From Pseudoips prasinana (lineage: Eukaryota; Arthropoda; Insecta; Lepidoptera; Nolidae): DNA of 64,000 nt. The stretch lies in the NCBI GenBank assembly GCA_951640165.1, contig OX621234.1, forward strand, positions 3,043,001 through 3,107,000. The letters are read 5' to 3'. Of this stretch, positions 10,190 through 21,715 are shown one piece after another. The position numbers and the translations under genes were made by a program. The notes beneath the pieces were generated by a model. It was given only the letters and a program-made list of their open reading frames with translations, had not been told where the DNA came from and did not search any database. How positions within the stretch are numbered: the stretch's first letter is position 1; the number at the start of each line of letters is the position of its first letter.

Positions 10190-10315
10190 AAAATTTGTAT
10201 ACTAACTACAATTTATAAGAAAAATAGTTGGCATCAAAGGCCGTATTATTGTATTAATATATAATAGAGGTAGGGCACAGCGTTGATTCGCTCAAAGAAA
10301 AGCCCGACTGGGGAA

Positions 10316-10452
10316 GTACAGACGCCACCACATCAAGCTACCCCAATCTGTCAAATTTCCCCAATTGAAAGTGAACCTTATGATTTTGTGATAAAGTTGA
10401 ATATCTATTAAATAAATTTGAGCTGGATAGCTGGATGTACTGGCGCCTGTAC
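10316..10452. mobile_element. Palindromic MITE (ACAGACGCC family), copy 2
   Basis: 'gtacagacgccaccac' at the left and 'actggcgcctgtac' at the right. Same internal blocks as the other five copies. Confidence 0.8.
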
Positions 10453-10524
10453 CTCCACGTTACAGAAGACATTCCTTAATAATCACATTAATTACTGAAG
10501 GTTGCGTTTCTGTGAGTAAGATCG

Positions 10525-10692
10525 CCAGAGCTCATTGGGATGGGCGGAAGGGTCAGCAACACTGGTTGGCTGACTATTATAATGCAACGCACCCGCGACC
10601 CCTCTGGTGTTGCGAGGGTTCATGGGCGGTGGTGATCACGTACGATCAGGTGACCCACTCGCTCGTTTGTCAGCCATTTATACATAAAAAAA
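10525..10692 (+). mobile_element. Short A-tailed repeat ('ggcggtgatcac' family), copy 2
   Basis: Same order as 1139-1300 ('gagctcattggga', 'gcaacgcacccgcgac', 'gggcggtggtgatcac'), ending 'cataaaaaaataa'. Confidence 0.6.
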
Positions 10693-10814
10693 TAAACACC
10701 AATACAAATTTAGCACGTGTTATTTTGTTTTGCGATTTAAAACAAATATGTATTTATTAAATTTTTATGTAAGTACTTTTTTAACCTGACTGTGAAAACA
10801 TGAAAGGTGGTATA

Positions 10815-11085
10815 GATGATGATGATGATGATGATCAAATTTATTCAGCACTTGGGTATTAACATACACTTGTACTTGTCAAGTTCACAATGCAGTACAT
10901 AAACATAGTCGAATACAGTATAAAAATTACAAAAAATTAATTACTCCGTCCGTGCGGTCTGTTTTATCAGATAAATTTTCTTAAATCCTAAAATAAATAA
11001 CAAGTTACTAATCTATTATTTTGAAATTTAGTTGTACTATATTAAAATTAAAGAATTGAAGGCAATGAGCATTTGGTTCGCATGA
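10815..11085 (-). mobile_element. Family G 3'-UTR-like repeat, copy 2, with (GAT)n
   Basis: A (GAT)n run at 10815-10836 precedes the minus-strand family G blocks ('gtacttgtcaagttcac', 'tgcggtctgttttatcag', 'gaattgaaggcaatgagc'). Confidence 0.6.
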
Positions 11086-11286
11086 TTGATTTAGAGTACC
11101 GCGTCCCTCCTCACGTCTTATGGATACCTTTTCTACCACAATGTGCAGTACAAGATATGCTAAAAATACCTTTATAAGACGTTCTTGTACTTTTTATGAT
11201 AAAAATCTTAATAGTGTTGATATTTTCTTAAACTCTTATACACAATTTAGATTAGATTAAAATAAGCAAATTACTACTAAATAATA
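11086..11286. other. Unassigned AT-rich spacer
   Basis: No gene seen. Confidence 0.4.
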
Positions 11287-11536
11287 GGTCACCGTAGCCT
11301 AGTTGGTAGTGCTCCTGCCTACGAAGCTGGTGGTCCTGGGTTCGAATCCCGGTAAGTGCAAATATTTGTGTGATGAGCACGAATATTTGTTTCTGAGTCA
11401 TGGATGTTTTCTATGTACCTATATAAGTATTTATCTATCTATATAAGTATGTATATCGTCGCCTGGTACCCATAGTACAAGCTTTGCTTAGTTTGGGACT
11501 AGGATGATCTGTGTGACATTGTCCCCAGATATTATT
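11287..11536 (+). mobile_element. SINE-A, copy 2
   Basis: Full-length head-to-tail copy with intact B-box-like 'gggttcgaatccc'. Confidence 0.9.
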
Positions 11537-11974
11537 AAAATAGCTAAAAAGATACAATAAACTATTTAGATTGTATAATTTATTTGATAATCTTGTATGT
11601 GTTGCTCAGTGTTCTCAAAGTAAACTAGGGACACAATGTTAGTTATTAAGATAATGCAACTTTAGGTCAATTAGAAATTAAGTTTTGTATACATTTTTTG
11701 TAAACGACTGTTTGTTTCCTAAATAAATAAATAAAAATAAAATGAGTCGCAAATTAAAGGGTTGAAGGCAATGAGCAGATAGTTTCTAAGCATCTCCATA
11801 TTTCGTACTCGTCAAATGTTGGACCCCGATGTACTTATGGCAACAATGGCAAAGCTACGTCGGACACCTACCACCCAGGGTAATCACTACCCATACCACT
11901 GAATGAACAAATGTTCCTTTTGTCATGACAAAGTCTTATACAAAGATTTCAGTCCGTACGGCCGATGTTGATTT

Positions 11975-12480
11975 ATTTTTCAATGCCTCTTTGGACTTCC
12001 GGTAGCGTGTTAAAACGTAGAGAAATAGGTTCAAATCCCGGGAAGGGGCCAAAAGTGATTTTAGTCTTTTACTGTAAAAATAAAAACTTCTTAGTATCAA
12101 CCAGAAGACCGGGAGTTGGCGGTATTTTTTTTTCTTTTATACGGGACTAGTCCCTCCCTCTTACCCACCACTGCAACTCCTGTAAGCCAGGATCAACAGT
12201 GGCACACAATGAAATGACACTGAGCGGTGAAGCTCAGGCATGTCCCGGGGAATCACTTTAACTGTCTTGGATCCCGCAACGAATTTAATATTATTATTAT
12301 ATTAAATTCGTTATATATAATTTAATATTATTTAATTTAATTTAAGTTGGCGGTATTATACCCCCTGCAGCAGAGAGCCAGCGCAAAGCCGTCGGTCCTG
12401 TACGTGTACGTGACCTCTTTCCGGTCGTGTCGCTAATAGTCCTATCGGATCATGACAGCGCTTCTGTGTTTGCGAGACTG
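11975..12480 (+). mobile_element. SINE-C copy, split by family B 3' end
   Basis: SINE-C head and first body part at ~11975-12126, remainder at ~12345-12480 ('ttggcggtattataccccc', 'cggtcctgtac', 'tcggatcatgac'). The interruption is the family B insertion at 12127-12344. Confidence 0.85.
12127..12344 (-). mobile_element. Family B 3' end, 218-bp insertion with 13-bp TSD
   Basis: T-rich start, then the complement of the family B terminal palindrome and 3' UTR as far as 'cccgcaacgaatttaa'. The rest (about 12285-12344) is AT-rich filler including a near-perfect 'cgaatttaat..attaaattcg' inverted repeat. The direct repeat 'agttggcggtatt' flanks it at 12114-12126 and 12345-12357. Confidence 0.92.
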
Positions 12481-12482
12481 AG

Positions 12483-12612
12483 ATGATGTGTGACACTGAG
12501 AAATTTCTTTTATGGAAAAATTTATTCGCTTTTTGGCCCGACCTGGGGCTTGAACCCAAGACCTCATTATCTTCGGTTAAACACGTTACCGCTACACCAA
12601 CGAGGTCCTTCG
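12483..12612 (-). mobile_element. SINE-C head, inverted copy
   Basis: Complement of the SINE-C head ('ggcccgacctggggcttgaa', 'aaacacgttaccgctacacc') directly after the plus-strand SINE-C, giving a tail-to-tail pair. Confidence 0.8.
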
Positions 12613-12738
12613 TAATATGGTTTATACGTATCACATACTTAGTCGACAATAACTTGATAAATATCATTGCTATTATAAAATAATGTTTCCGTACAATCAA
12701 TACAATGTGTACCTAAATATCTATGTTACTAGAAATAA

Positions 12739-12990
12739 TCTATATATATAATAATCATTGCCACTTTTCGTTGTAATGTTATAACTCAACAACGCATTTA
12801 CCAATTTGGCTAATTTTGGTCTTGAATTATTCGTGGAAGTCCAGGGAAAGTTTTTACGTAGAGATAATTTAAAGAAAGTCTTGAAGAAATGTAAAATCAT
12901 CATCTTTAAGCAATTGAAATATTTTTTTGTTTGAATAAATGAACTTAATAATCATTTTTTATTACTATGCCTTATACGTAGCGGCTTGTA
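12739..12990 (+). mobile_element. Helitron-like element, variant 2
   Basis: Begins 'tctatatatataataatc' and shares 'gccacttttcgttgtaatg' and 'cttccacg..aattcaagacc' (complement) with the minus-strand copy at 36783-37045. The right end stops at 'cttatacgtagcggc', without the full ..CTAG end. Confidence 0.6.
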
Positions 12991-13001
12991 TATATTGTAT
13001 A

Positions 13002-13080
13002 CATTACTACAAACATGTTCTGACTATTTACAAGCGCATTTTTAAAGTCTACGTGAATAAAAACCTTTTTTATTTTTTTT
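13002..13080 (+). mobile_element. Family E repeat fragment
   Basis: 'attactacaaacatgttctg' to 'gtctacgtgaataaaaacc' plus T-run; short copy of the 7.4-kb repeat. Confidence 0.6.
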
Positions 13081-13732
<652 letters not shown>

Positions 13733-14030
13733 TTATCAAATTGCTGCAGTAACATAAATGTGATATTGCTGCAGACTATTTTTAAAATCTTATAACTTCT
13801 ATTTACATAATTCTGTTTATCGTAATCATTTACTAATGTATGTATAATTTAATTCAATCCCATGATTAAAGTTAAGATGTATCTACTCAATTTTCTATAT
13901 ACAAAAACACACACACGCGCATACACACTCATACACACATAATAATATCATGTAATTTGTGGAGATGAAATAAATCATTTTTGTATTGTATTGTAATTAT
14001 TTATTATTGTACTCTAAACATAGTATGGCG
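13733..14030. other. Unassigned AT-rich spacer with CA-rich patch
   Basis: 'acacacacgcgcatacacac' at about 13907 is a short CA microsatellite; otherwise nothing recognised. Confidence 0.5.
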
Positions 14031-14520
14031 CGGGCCTGTTGGCGTGGTTGGCAAATGCTTGCTTTTCACGCCGGAGGTCGAGGGTTCGATTCCCACCCAG
14101 GGGCCCTACCGGCTAAGGCGCCGAACATCGATTTCTTAAATGGCGTTCAAATAAATAAAGGTTAAAAATGACTTAAACAATCGTTAAATCGGCTTCCATG
14201 AGCACATTTGACGTCATAAATGGTCCGGAATCGATTGTCAACGTTGAAGCAGATTTAACGATTGATTAAGTCATTTTTAACTTTTATTTATTTGAACGCC
14301 ATTTAAGAAATCGATGTTCGGTGACTTAGCCGGAAGAGCCCCAGGAGGGATATTTGTGTGCATGAACATTTCTTTTTGTCCCGATTCTGGGTGTAATTAT
14401 CTATATAAGTATGTATTTACAAAATAATATAGTATTGGTTATCTGGTTCCTACAGTACAAGCTCTGCTTAGTTTGGGATCAGATGACCGTGTGTGAATAT
14501 TGTCCCAGGATATTTTTATT
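14031..14520 (+). mobile_element. SINE-B (tRNA-headed) carrying a MITE
   Basis: Head 'ttggcgtggttggcaaatgc' and B-box-like 'gggttcgattccc' at 14031-14100. The body resumes at 14342 ('atttgtgtgcatgaac') and ends 'attgtcccaggat'. The 241-bp MITE sits between head and body. Confidence 0.88.
14101..14341. mobile_element. PIF/Harbinger-like palindromic MITE, copy 1
   Basis: Near-perfect foldback: 'gggccctaccggctaag' at the left mirrors 'cttagccggaagagccc' at the right, with ~95-bp arms. Flanked by CAG on both sides (14098-14100, 14342-14344). A 3-bp CWG duplication and G-rich ends fit PIF/Harbinger-type insertion. No transposase frame. Confidence 0.82.
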
Positions 14521-15130
14521 TTAAACAATTACGGTAGGTACTTAATACGAAAACAAATGTAAAAAATGTCTGCATTATAGTTCCGGCAATTCTCCAAAAC
14601 GGCTAAACCAACTTCGGCTGACCTATCACTGGCAGATAACTGATCTTCTTACTTGCCATCGTTGGTAATTGGTTAGACGGGTCTTTTAGCACATTGAGTG
14701 ACATGCACCTGCGTACAAGGTGTGAGCAAAATAATATTCATTTCTGCAGTGAAATTTTCATTAGGCGCTTTGAGCAGTTTTACAAAGTCAAAGTCAAAAA
14801 TTATAATTTATGTGGAATCGTCATTTGTTTACCCTACCGTGCAGTGCATGACGTGGCAGCTACTGAGAAACACTGCCAGAAACGCAGAAACTCAGTAGAA
14901 ATCCTTTTTTAAAATAAAATATATTTAAGATTAATTACAATCATGTGTGTTGACTCAGAACAACTCAATCCCAAGCACTTTTATCACTTAAATAATCAGA
15001 AATTTTGTGCTGCTACACAATTTGGCTCTAATAATTCTTTTAAACTTATTCGTAGGCAATTCTCTAATATCATTGGAAAGTTTGTTATAGAACCTTATAC
15101 ATTTTGATATAGGTACCTCCGTGCGTTGCT
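14521..15130. other. Unassigned stretch
   Basis: Only small frames without recognisable domains; a possible 3'-UTR-like AT-rich block at 14900-15130. Confidence 0.4.
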
Positions 15131-15145
15131 AGTATACATTAAACA

Positions 15146-15540
15146 ACATGTAACGTAATTAACGCACACCCTCAAACACCCCAATTAGAATATTATAATC
15201 ATAATACATGCACTAAATTATTAATTTAACATGTATAGGTATGCATTGTTATTTACTAAATAAGTTTCTTGGAATAAAGTTTATTTTGCTTTATTTTGTG
15301 TAGAATGATGGAATTTGTATGAATACAAATAAAACTGATATTAAATAGTCTTATTACTTTGACTTACGGTCCATTTCAATTTGTTTTGACTGTACAGGGT
15401 TAATATAACGATAATTTCCGTAGTTTTAATTATATTGGGAAAAAAATTACCGATATTTAAAATGATATAAATCGATTCAGTAAACGATTCTGAACAAACT
15501 ATTTTCAGGATGTCGTTAATTAAGTTACATGTAGTATATG
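15146..15540. mobile_element. MITE family K ('acaacatgtaac' ends), copy 1
   Basis: Ends 'aacatgtaacgtaattaacg' and its complement near 15520-15535. Internal blocks 'ggtccatttcaatttg' and 'tcattctacac..aatgatgg' recur at 24.5, 33.6 and 60.8 kb. Confidence 0.75.
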
Positions 15541-15541
15541 T

Positions 15542-15625
15542 AACTATATATTACTACAAACATGTTCTGACTATTATATACAAGCGCTTTTTTGAAGTAT
15601 ACGTGAATAAAATCATTTTTTTATT
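15542..15625 (+). mobile_element. Family E repeat fragment
   Basis: 'ttactacaaacatgttctga' to 'atacgtgaataaaatc' with T-run. Confidence 0.6.
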
Positions 15626-15685
15626 TTATATACTCGTACAAAGATTATATCTCAATGTGTAGTGTGTACTATTATATTGTAGACA

Positions 15686-15943
15686 ATAGCTGTGCCCCGC
15701 GGTAATAACCGCGTTAAATTTTATAAATTATCTCAGTTCCTCCCCCGTAAGTGATAGCGTGATAATATGTAGCCTATATGAATTTGAAGTGAAACCATGC
15801 AGTAGTTTTTGAGTTTAGCCCAGACATACATACTGACAAACAGACACACAGACAAAAATTCTAAGAACGCCCCAAGTATCCTTTATAAAAAATATTCATT
15901 TTACAGTTTTGGCTTTCCTACGATTTTATTATATGTATAGATT
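15686..15943 (-). mobile_element. Helitron-like element, variant 3
   Basis: Complement orientation: 'atagctgtgccccgcgg' at the left, then 'cccccgtaagtgatagcgtg', 'gacaaaaattctaa', ending 'attatatgtatag'. Same family as 23214, 28086, 42483 and 60067. About 258 bp, non-coding. Confidence 0.8.
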
Positions 15944-16145
15944 ATTTAGATTAGAAGTGTAATAAATAGTATTCACTTCTATCTGGTAGTCTCCAAAGAC
16001 TGCGCCGCATATTATTTTTTATGTTTTTATTTTGTGGTCTGACAATATTATATTTTGAATCTGTTATGTTAAATTGTGTCAATTTTGATTTCGTTCATAT
16101 TAATAATTTTATTCTGAAATAAACTACTTTATTTATATATTTGAT

Positions 16146-16364
16146 GTGTGGTGATGGCACATGACTATCATCACCCCATCTCATCCCATAGGGTAGAAAT
16201 CTTCCAAGGGCATATATACCAGAGAAAGGGCAGCATCGATTTCTATGAACTATGACCATCAAACTCTAGATCGCTAACCCGTCTGCCAAGCGCGGCAATT
16301 ATGGCATATCCTCCATTATTTGGGCAGGATTTTGTCCAGCAGTGACGTACTTTGGCTGACATGA
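16146..16364 (+). mobile_element. Family F repeat, copy 2
   Basis: 'gtgtggtgatggcaca' to 'gtccagcagtgacgtac..gacatgatg'. It directly precedes retrotransposon A. Confidence 0.75.
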
Positions 16365-16382
16365 TGAAATCACTTTCTTAAC

Positions 16383-18435
16383 ATGAACAGAGACCCTAAT
16401 TTTCTAGCTAACAAATTGATAGAATTGATCAGGACATCTGTCCTTCTAAATACCAGGATTACTCCAGTATCAAGCTCCAAGCGTAGTTTAAAGCCCTGGA
16501 TAACTGAAGGAATCCTTAGATGTATTAGGCTTAGAAATAAAATGCAGTTACAGTCGAGGAAGGACTCTTCAAACATTATTCTGAAAATTACCTATAAACG
16601 CTATCGTACTTTTTGCACAAATCTGATAAAAAAAACTGAAAAGAGCATATCATAAAAAAACAAATCTCGTGTTCTATAAAAAATCCCAAAAAACTTTGGC
16701 GTAATATAAATGACATCACCCATTTTAAAAAACCAAAATCGTCAAACGAGCATCTTCTTAAAATTACACCGAGACCAATAGACTCTCTAAACAGAGTAAA
16801 TCAATTCTTCGTAACAATTGGGAAAAGGTTAGCGGAGGAAATCAGGTCGCATTCTCAACCTGTGTCTAGACAAGACATACAATATCGAACCAACTCATTT
16901 GTTCTGATGGAAACGGATGAAATGGAAGTACATAGTGTACTGATGGCTCTGAATTCGGAAAGTGCTCCTGGGTGGGATAGTATACCCATACACTTTCTTA
17001 AGTTATCTAGAGATTTTTTGGTTCCCCTGATATGCCAACTAACTAATCGATGCTTCGAAACGGGAATTTGCCCTAATGCTTTAAAGAGGTCTTTAATAAC
17101 GCCTGTGCACAAGGGAGGCGACGTAAGGGATGTCAACAACTATCGACCCATATCTGTCTTACCATCAGTGTCAAAAATAATTGAGAAAATCCTAAATAAA
17201 AGACTCTTAAGCTATTTAAATAAATACAATATCCTTTCCGATTCGCAATTTGGTTTCAGGCAAGGGATTTCAACCCAGGACGCTATTACGGCATTGACTT
17301 CGGAAATTGTAGATAAGGTCGACAAAGGATTAAAATGCGTAACAACGTTTTTAGACCTCAAAAAAGCCTTTGATACCGTTTCTATTCCCATTCTTGTGCA
17401 GAGTCTCGAGGCAATAGGTATAAGGGGCACGGCTCTTTCTCTCTTGGAAAGCTATCTTAGGGACAGGAGGCAGCAAGTTAAGATTGAGAACTTCTATAGC
17501 GAAGAAGTAGACGTTGTTTTCGGTGTCCCTCAGGGAAGTGTTCTTGGACCGACACTGTTCTTAGTTTATATCAACGGCTTGTGTAACCTACAAATAAATG
17601 GTGGCAAGATTTTTTCTTATGCGGATGATACAGCTGTTGTATTTTCTGGAGAAACTTGGAATATCGTACGTCATAATGCTGAACAGGGTCTATCGGTCAT
17701 AGTGAGTTGGTTAAAAGACAATCTGCTAACCCTAAACATATCTAAGACAAATTACATCTGCTTTTCTCCAAGTCAAAGATCAAAACCAGGTGCAGAATTT
17801 GGAATTGAGATTCAGGAGAGCGCAACCCACCCTGATATAAACTATACATTACAAGCTGTCGAGCGAGCTACCTCCACAAGATACTTAGGCATTATTATTG
17901 ACGAATGTTTGTCCTGGCATCCCCATATTGAAACTACTATATCTCGTGTTAGGAAATTAATCTGGATTTTCAAAACATTACGTTATGTGATGTCTCTAGA
18001 ATTAGACTAGATTATCTGGGGGGTGCTAATAAAACAAAATTTCTTGAGCTAGAAAGAGTCCAGCGGTGCCTGATAAAAGTAATGTATTCTAAGCCATATA
18101 GATACCCCACTGAGGCGTTATACAGAATTAGTGGCATATTAACTGTAAGGAAGCTATATATGCTAAATGTAACTCTGTACCTACACAAATCTATTTCGTT
18201 TAACCCAACTATACAGAGTAGGAGACGTAAAAATATCGTGGCTCATTCCCCAAGGGTTCACACGGCTTTTGCAGGGCGCCAGTATGTCACACAGTCTGCA
18301 TATATTTATAACAAGATAAATAGCAAATTAGAGTTTCATCCAAATATTTTGTACAAATGTAAAAAAAGTATAACCGAGTGGCTAACTACATTGACGTATG
18401 AGGAAACTGAGCATATATTAGTCAGAGTGTGTTAA
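16383..18435 (+). pseudogene. Non-LTR retrotransposon family A, reverse transcriptase, decayed
   Basis: The coding remnant starts in the linker after the endonuclease (KPWITEGILRCIRLRNKMQ, frame 16383-16655) and is frame-shifted near 16655. It then reads as a 382-residue reverse transcriptase (16862-18010). Motifs seen: NNYRPISVLPS, FGFRQGISTQDA, FLDLKKAFDTV (first catalytic Asp), GVPQGSVLGP and YADDTAVV (catalytic Asp pair). After RKLIWIFKTLR the frame stops at 18010. The C-terminal region continues in another frame at 18082-18435, ending in KKSITEWLTTLTYEE. Compared with the 47.4-kb copy, about 25-30 residues are lost near 18005. No endonuclease is present. The sequence belongs to the Jockey/CR1-like group; exact clade not determined. 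It is not functional. Confidence 0.9.
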
Positions 18436-18484
18436 ATTACATATTTGTTAGTAATAATTACAAATATATTATTATAAACACACA

Positions 18485-18552
<68 letters not shown>

Positions 18553-18800
18553 CGCCTGCGCGCGCATTGTAGGTATGCACGAAAAATTAGTTTTATATTA
18601 GTTTTAATTTTGTATTAGTAATTTTATTTCTATTCTCTGTTTTCTATTTCTGTATTGTCTCAAATTTAGATACTAGAATATAAGGGAAGTAGCGAGTCAG
18701 CCCCAACACAAGTACTTTAAGTCACTTAATGGGGCTGCCTCAATTTGTTTTGATTTGTACTGTATTGAGACACAATAAACATATTTTATTATTTTTTTTT
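18436..18800 (+). mobile_element. Family A 3' UTR with (CA)n
   Basis: Contains a ~66-bp (CA)n array at 18481-18547, then 'taatggggctgcctcaattt' and 'gagacacaataaacatattt', ending in a TTATTA-rich tail. A CA array lies at the same place in the 45-48 kb copy. Confidence 0.75.
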
Positions 18801-18821
18801 ATTATTATTATTATAATTTTA

Positions 18822-18992
18822 CTAGCTGTGCCCCACGGTCTTCCCCGCGTTAAACATTATAAATTACAGCCTACGTGTTAATCCAGGGTCAGCTAACTCC
18901 ATACTAATTTTATTAAAATCGCTCCAGCCGATTAGACGTGAAGAAGTAACAAACATACACACTCACAAGCTTTCGCCTTTTTAATATTAATG
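18822..18992 (-). mobile_element. Helitron-like element, variant 4
   Basis: 'tagctgtgccccacggtctt' start in complement orientation, 'agccgattagacgtgaag' inside. About 170 bp. Confidence 0.65.
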
Positions 18993-18994
18993 TG

Positions 18995-19560
18995 ATAAAA
19001 GGAGTAGGTAATGAAGGGTACCTTTCACATAGAAACAAACTTGAGAAGTATCAAGGGACACCCGGATGGAACGAAGTTATTTCTTATTATTTATTATGTA
19101 CAAAAAACCGGTATACACTCAACAAAAAGAATCGTCGCGACACCACACTGTTCAATGCGAAATAGAAATGAAAATATCTGGCTTACTTTCTATAAGAGAG
19201 AGAGAGAGAGAGAGACAGACAGAGAAACATGCGCACGCGGCACAGCTGCAAAGTGTCGTGACAACTTTTCGTAAGATTTTTTTCCGTCTAGCCCCCTTTC
19301 ACAACGCGCCATAAGGAACTTCGTTCCAAAAATAATGTTAACTTACAGACAGCTGAATAATTTACGCGGGTAAATCCGGGGGCGGTAGCTGTATGACATA
19401 TACTAAGTGGCAAGGGATGCAAGTACCAACGTTAACCCTAAATTAGTCGCGTGGGGTCGCCACGTGACTAATTTAAGGTCGACATTAATTTAAGTTACCA
19501 GTTACCCAAGACAGTGGACGGAATTGCTCCAAACATTACACAAGTACGCGACATATGTCA
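18995..19560. other. Unassigned stretch with (GA)n
   Basis: A (GA)n run at 19195-19216. 'cgtggggtcgccacgtgacta' at ~19450 is a local inverted repeat. No gene recognised. Confidence 0.4.
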
Positions 19561-19561
19561 C

Positions 19562-19793
19562 CAATATGTAAATAATAAATAAAATAAAATAATAAAGGTT
19601 TTTATTCACGTAGACTTTAAGAAAGCGCTTGTTATAAAATTGTCAGAACATGTTTGTAGTAATACAGTTATTATTTCTAGTCACTTATTATAGATATTTA
19701 AGTACACGGATTTGTTAAAACATTTATAAAATTTATTTTATAATTTTAGTGATATTTAGCTAGCTTGTATTAAGTTATTGTCAAGGAGATTAT
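19562..19793 (-). mobile_element. Family E repeat, longer copy
   Basis: 'ggtttttattcacgtagac' through 'aacatgtttgtagtaata' to 'taagttattgtcaagga'; matches 50585-50722 plus 51101-51200. Confidence 0.7.
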
Positions 19794-20057
19794 GACGGTC
19801 ACCGTAGCCTAGTTGGTAGTGCCCCTGCCTACGAAGCTGGTGGTCCTGGGTTCAAATCCCGGTAAGTGCAAATATTTGTGTGATGAGCACGAATATTTGT
19901 TTCTGAGTCATGGATGTTTTCTATGTATATAAGTATTTATCTATCTATATAAGTATGTATATCGTCGCCTGGTACCCATAGTACAAGCTTTGCTTAGTTT
20001 GGGGCTAGGATGATCTGTGTGACATTGTCCCCAGATATTATTATTATTATATTATTA
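19794..20057 (+). mobile_element. SINE-A, copy 3, with (ATT)n tail
   Basis: Complete copy ending 'gtccccagat' then ATT repeats. Confidence 0.9.
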
Positions 20058-20079
20058 TGTTTAGGTTTGGGACAACTAA

Positions 20080-20350
20080 CATACTGCTATCTGCCCCTAA
20101 ACTAGGCAGAGTCATCACTATGGCAACCAGACAACTGATAAACTAACATATATTTCTATAAATACATATTATAGATAATAATATATTACACAAATACACA
20201 GAGCAAATAATCGCGTTCATCATCATCATATTTTTTTTTATATATCTAATATCCTGGGACATTATTTACACACGGCCATCTGATTCCAAACTAAACAAAG
20301 CTTGTACAATGGCAACCAGATAACTGATATACTACATATACTACCTTTTT
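20080..20350 (-). mobile_element. Two SINE-B-type tails
   Basis: 'ctaaactaggcagag..ccagacaactgataaac' (20090-20145) and 'atcctgggacattatttac..aaccagataactgatatac' (20250-20335) are minus-strand 3' parts without heads. Confidence 0.7.
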
Positions 20351-20454
20351 ATAACGACTCCGTGAATGTTACATTAGATTATCTTAGATATTTTGTCTAA
20401 TGTCGCAAACTTATTAAACACTCACATAAATTTTACATATTTACGAGTACATTA

Positions 20455-20905
20455 ATGGGTCTGTTGGCGTGATTGGCAAATGCTTGCTTTTCACGCTTTT
20501 CACGGTCGTGGGTTCGATTCCCACCCAGGACAGATATTTGTGTGCATGAACATGTCTGTTTGTCCTGAGTCTGGGTGTAATTATCTATATAACTCTGTAT
20601 TTACAAAAGAAAAGTAGTATATGTAAGTAAGTAACTATTGTATATGTAAGTAACTCTTAAGATTTTATTTAAATTGTTAGTAGGTTCATCGCTTAATTTT
20701 AAGTTTTGGAAGAGCGAAGTGCCCTAACACAGGCAATTTTTGCCTAAAAGGTCACTTCAAACACTAGCTGTCGTACAAATTTTATGAATGGAAAATAAAA
20801 TTATTTAATTAATTATGTAGTAGTTATCTGGTTTCCATAGTACAAGTTCTGCTTAATTTGGAATCAGATGGCCGCGTGTAAATGTCTCAAGATATTTATA
20901 GAATT
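20455..20905 (+). mobile_element. SINE-B copy with ~190-bp unknown insertion
   Basis: Head and first body part 20455-20625. The SINE tail resumes at about 20818 ('gtagtagttatctgg'). Between them lies an A/T-tailed block with 'gaagagcgaagtgcccta' and 'tttgcctaaaaggtcacttc' that looks like a retrotransposon 3' end of unknown type. A duplicated 'tatatgtaagtaa' marks the left junction. Confidence 0.7.
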
Positions 20906-20924
20906 AATAGTTATCTACAGGGAT

Positions 20925-20998
20925 CGAAGCTGAATTCTGGAAATCTAAAGGAGAGACCTTTGCTCAGCAGTGGGACGCGGATAGAGGCTAATATAGAA
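20925..20998 (+). mobile_element. RTE-like 3' tail fragment
   Basis: 'gagacctttgctcagcagtg' followed by 'ggacgcggatagaggct' resembles the 'cctttgtccagcagtggacg' end of RTE families. Confidence 0.55.
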
Positions 20999-21149
20999 TA
21001 AGATATGATCATATCTATATGCCAAAAGGATTTTTCATACCGGAATTTAGATTTCAAAATTAAGAAATATCTTGAAACTACAACACTGCCACCTGATCTT
21101 AAACTAGGCAGAACCTGTACTATGTCAACCAGACAACTGATAAACATAC

Positions 21150-21715
21150 TATAAAATAAATAAATAAAAATAAAATAAGCCTTTATTGCTGTTCCATAAA
21201 TAAATTTACATATTATCATTCGATCGGTTTCACTGCACAGCTTGTCTTCCGACAAAGGCCTCCTCTAAAGCTTTCCATTTCTGTCTGTCTCTCGCTGTTC
21301 TCGTCCACTCTGAACCCGCTACCTTTTTGAGGTCATCTTCCCATCTTTTTGTTTGACGCCCTTTACTTCTCTTCCCATCCCTGGGATACCATTCTGTTAT
21401 GGTTTTTGTCCATTTTCCATTCGTATCTCTAATCATATGTCCAGTCCATCGCCATTTTAAAGTTTTACATGTGTTTTTTGCATCCTTAAATTTAGTTGTA
21501 TTTTTAATTTTTTCTAGTCTTATTCTATCTTTCCTCTTGACGCCCATTACGCTTCTCTCCATTCCGTTTTGACATACCTTTATTTTGTTTATTAAGGTAT
21601 CTGTCAATGCCCATGTTTGGCAACCATAAGTTAAGCATGGTAAAATGCACATATTATACACTTTTCTTTTCTCTTTGATAGGCATGTCCTTGTTTTTCAT
21701 AATAAACATACTAAT
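21150..21715 (-). pseudogene. RTE-3 non-LTR retrotransposon, C-terminal remnant
   Basis: The minus-strand frame (21230-21709, 159 residues) holds YGCQTWALTDTLINK, GMERSVMGVKRKDRIR, KWRWTGHMIRD and WKALEEAF, the standard order of the RTE C-terminal region. It shares little beyond these motifs with RTE-1 and RTE-2, so it is a separate family. The 3' tail at the left is (AAAT)n next to 'aagcctttattgctg'. The catalytic domains are absent. Confidence 0.85.

Noticed and set aside
16855..17430. Minus-strand frames of 72-94 residues
   Set aside because: Antisense shadows of the family A reverse transcriptase.
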